Assembly (NCBI RefSeq): GCF_028290435.1
Contig: NZ_JAQGJV010000074.1
Span: 1 to 64,000 of the forward strand
Length of the DNA: 64,000 nt
From: Devosia sp.
GTDB taxonomy: Bacteria > Pseudomonadota > Alphaproteobacteria > Rhizobiales > Devosiaceae
Reading direction: 5' to 3'
Made by a program: the position numbers and the translations under genes. Below, one piece after another: positions 61,883 through 64,000 of the stretch (position 1 is its first letter; each line of letters begins with the position of its first letter). The notes below the pieces were generated by a model. The model saw nothing but the letters and a program-made list of their open reading frames with translations. It was not told where the DNA came from and did no database searches.

Positions 61883-63799
61883 ATGCGCCCCATCGCCCGG
61901 CTTCTGCTTGCGCTGCTTGTCGGCGTGCTCCTGGCGCTGCCCGCGGCGGCGCGCGAAGAAATCCGAAATTTCACCGCCGATGTGATCCTGGCCACCGATG
62001 GCACGGTCAATGTCACCGAAACCATCGATGTGCAGGCCGAGGGCGACGAAATCCGGCGCGGCATCTATCGCGATATTCCCGTGACCCTGCTCGGACCCGA
62101 GGGCGGCAAGATCCGCCCCGGCTTCGATGTGCTTTCCGTAACCCGTGACGGCCAGGACGAGACGTTCCGCGTCGAGCGCATGGGCGATTTCCAGCGCGTC
62201 TGGATCGGCGATCCAGATGTCCTGCTCAATCCCGGCAAGCACCGCTACGTCATCAATTATACCATGACGCGCATGGCGCGCACTTTCCAGGATCACGACG
62301 AGCTCTATTGGAACGCCACGGGCAATTACTGGATTTTCCCCATCCTCAACGCTGTGGCCAATGTCACGCTGCCCGATGGCGCTGTGATCGCCAATACGGC
62401 CGGCTATACGGGCCCGGTGGGCTCGACCGAACAGGCGGTCACCATCACCCGCACCTCGGACAACACCGCCACTTTCCGCACCACGCGGGAACTGGGCGCG
62501 GGGGAGGGGATGAGCTTTGTCGTCGCCTTCCAGAAGGGCGTGCTGATCCTGCCGACGGGCCTCGACGCCTGGCTGCAATGGCTTTCCGACCTGCGCGAGG
62601 TCATTTTCCCCGTCATCGCGGCGCTGCTGGTGCTGGCGTACAATTTCCTCGCCTGGTCACGCGTTGGCCGTGACCCGGAAAAGGGCACCATCATTCCCCT
62701 GTTCCACCCGCCCAAGGACTTCTCCCCCGGCCTCGTCCACTACGTGCACAAATGGGGTTTCGATAAGTCCGGCTGGACCGCCTTCACCGCCACCATTTTC
62801 GAGCTTGGCGTGCTGGGCCTGGTGACGATCGACAATTCCGGCGACCACCTGCGCGTCACCGCCACTGGCAAGAAGCCCGATGCGCCCTTGCTGTCGGGCG
62901 AACAGATCGTTTTTAACTATTTCGCCGCCGAGGGCGACGTCACCGTCGACAAGACCACCGGGCCAGCGCTGCAGAAGAAGCGCGGCGAATTCGTTTCTGC
63001 CATCGAGAAGGAAAACCGCTCTACCTGGTTCAAGGGCAATCTCGGTTATGCGGTGCTTGGCTATGTGCTGGCGTTCGCGCTGCTTGGCGCCATGGTGCTG
63101 TTCGATGTCCTCGATCCGCTCTGGCTGATCGGCTCCATCATCATCGGCGTAGTGCTGGGCCTACTCGGAACCTCGTTCGGCTCCATCTCGCAGGGCGGCA
63201 TTTTCACCAAGCTGTTCGCCGCCTTTTGGGTCTGCATCGTGGCCTTCAACATCTTCGGCTTTGCGCTGGATTCCCTCACCCACCTGACGGTCAATACCGC
63301 CGCCATCGCGGCGATTTCCATCGTGCTGATCACCGTGGTCTTCGCCGTGCTGATGCGTGCGCCCACCATTCAGGGCCGCAAGGTTATGGACCAGATCGAC
63401 GGCTTCAAGATGTACCTGGACACCGCCGAAAAGGAGCGCCTCAACATCGCCGGTGAGCCGCCCATGACCGTGGATCGCTTCGAGCGCATCCTGCCCTATG
63501 CCATCGCGCTAGGCGTTGAAAAGCCCTGGAGCGACCATTTCGAGGCCGAACTCGCCCGCAACGCCGTCAGCGACGCCACCGGCGGCTATTCCCCGCTCTG
63601 GTATAGCGGCGGCAGCGGCTTCGGGGCCGGGAACATGGCCAGCAATATCTCCAACGCCGTCAGCGCTGCGGCCGCCGGCATGACCGCTGCCATGGTGGCG
63701 GCGCAGCCGGTGCAGGCGTCGTCCTCCGGGTTCAGCTCGGGTGGTGGTGGGGGATCCTCAGGCGGTGGCGGTGGCGGCGGCGGCGGTGGCGGGTGGTAA
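61883..63799 (+). CDS. DUF2207 membrane protein with Gly-rich tail
   Basis: This 638-residue protein has a signal peptide (LLLALLVGVLLALPAAA), the DUF2207 domain (about 25-330; EEIRNFTADVILATDGTVNV and GIYRDIPV), several transmembrane helices (about 240-260 and a group at 385-485) and a cytoplasmic segment. The last residues are a Gly/Ser tail (SSGFSSGGGGGSSGGGGG, then Gly and W). Gly-rich ends like this are common in DUF2207 proteins. It sits 4 bp after lemA, a combination seen in many bacteria. Function unproven; a role in envelope stress or metal handling has been suggested by association only. Confidence 0.88.
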   Translation: MRPIARLLLALLVGVLLALPAAAREEIRNFTADVILATDGTVNVTETIDVQAEGDEIRRGIYRDIPVTLLGPEGGKIRPGFDVLSVTRDGQDETFRVERMGDFQRVWIGDPDVLLNPGKHRYVINYTMTRMARTFQDHDELYWNATGNYWIFPILNAVANVTLPDGAVIANTAGYTGPVGSTEQAVTITRTSDNTATFRTTRELGAGEGMSFVVAFQKGVLILPTGLDAWLQWLSDLREVIFPVIAALLVLAYNFLAWSRVGRDPEKGTIIPLFHPPKDFSPGLVHYVHKWGFDKSGWTAFTATIFELGVLGLVTIDNSGDHLRVTATGKKPDAPLLSGEQIVFNYFAAEGDVTVDKTTGPALQKKRGEFVSAIEKENRSTWFKGNLGYAVLGYVLAFALLGAMVLFDVLDPLWLIGSIIIGVVLGLLGTSFGSISQGGIFTKLFAAFWVCIVAFNIFGFALDSLTHLTVNTAAIAAISIVLITVVFAVLMRAPTIQGRKVMDQIDGFKMYLDTAEKERLNIAGEPPMTVDRFERILPYAIALGVEKPWSDHFEAELARNAVSDATGGYSPLWYSGGSGFGAGNMASNISNAVSAAAAGMTAAMVAAQPVQASSSGFSSGGGGGSSGGGGGGGGGGGW

Positions 63800-63837
63800 T
63801 CGATGACGAGCGGTTGAGGGGGGCGAACCCTAATATT

Positions 63838-63974
63838 CGGGCTAACCGACACCCCTCCCAGCCTCCCCCATCACGGGGGAGGTGTCTCTCCACTCTTTGA
63901 ACGCGATCCAGTTCAACCCACCGGCAGACACCTCCTCCTTGATGGGGGAGGAGGGAGGGGGTGTTAGTTTAGCC
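63838..63974. repeat. Long palindromic intergenic repeat, type 3 (copy b)
   Basis: A palindrome at the right end: GGGCTAACCGACACC at 63838 pairs with GGTGTTAGTTTAGCCC, and CCTCCCAGCCTCCCCCATCA pairs with the GATGGGGGAGGAGGGAGGGG arm. Shares the interior CACCGGCAGACACCTCC with the copy at 33766. 63800-64000 contains no gene. Confidence 0.9.
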
Positions 63975-64000
63975 CCGATCCCCCAGACAGTCCCGCCATC

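Overview
This 64 kb window is a high-GC chromosomal segment from an alphaproteobacterium of the order Hyphomicrobiales (Rhizobiales). A Devosia-like genus (Devosiaceae) is my best guess; that is an inference from gene content and order, not from a search. The supporting signs are: the aa3 cytochrome oxidase cluster ctaC-ctaD-ctaB-small ORF-ctaG-ctaE-DUF983-surf1 followed by thrC and an M16 protease; an F0 cluster atpI-atpB-atpE-atpF'-atpF; a CcrM-type GANTC methyltransferase beside rnhB; IalB, DUF1127, DUF4180 and DUF2207 family proteins; and long palindromic intergenic repeats of a kind common in this group. No phage, transposase, CRISPR array, rRNA or tRNA was recognised.

Layout. 1-3.5 kb: partial LysR regulator, DUF1127 protein, PIG-L deacetylase, GST, PilZ and IalB. 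3.8-10.2 kb: cytochrome c oxidase structural and assembly genes. 10.5-20.6 kb: threonine synthase, M16 peptidase, GNAT, a large membrane GGDEF-EAL protein, a membrane protein of unknown function, YqgE/AlgH, an orphan DsbD-alpha-like protein, a peroxiredoxin and a lipoprotein. 20.8-25.5 kb (minus): glycine cleavage operon gcvT-gcvH-gcvPA-gcvPB behind a tandem glycine riboswitch. 25.7-28.6 kb (minus): F0 ATP synthase operon with a clear promoter and terminator. 28.7-33.7 kb (minus): smc, a DsbA-like thioredoxin and a DciA-like (DUF721) gene; mutY diverges. 35.0-35.7 kb: a compositionally different two-gene cassette that looks like a small toxin-type protein plus partner. 35.9-38.2 kb: ccrM, rnhB, DUF4180. 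38.3-44.6 kb: secreted protein, kinase-like phosphotransferase, HAD phosphatase, radical SAM protein, DHA2 exporter, TetR regulator and tautomerase. 44.7-52.3 kb: infA, Na+/H+ antiporter, MarR-MFS operon, diguanylate cyclase, moaB and another MFS carrier. 52.4-57.2 kb: uracil-DNA glycosylase, TPR protein, ispE, polyprenyl diphosphate synthase. 57.3-64.0 kb: methyltransferase, S49 peptidase, glyQ, phosphotransferase, LemA and a DUF2207 protein.

Most genes are housekeeping. The regulatory DNA is unusually readable: paired TetR operators (44149-44201), paired MarR palindromes (47089-47102 and 47523-47536), a CtrA-like box upstream of ccrM, a tandem glycine riboswitch and several intrinsic terminators. 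At least seven long palindromic repeats of four types sit in the gaps between genes. The best candidate for an under-described system is the cassette at 35011-35691, between mutY and ccrM.
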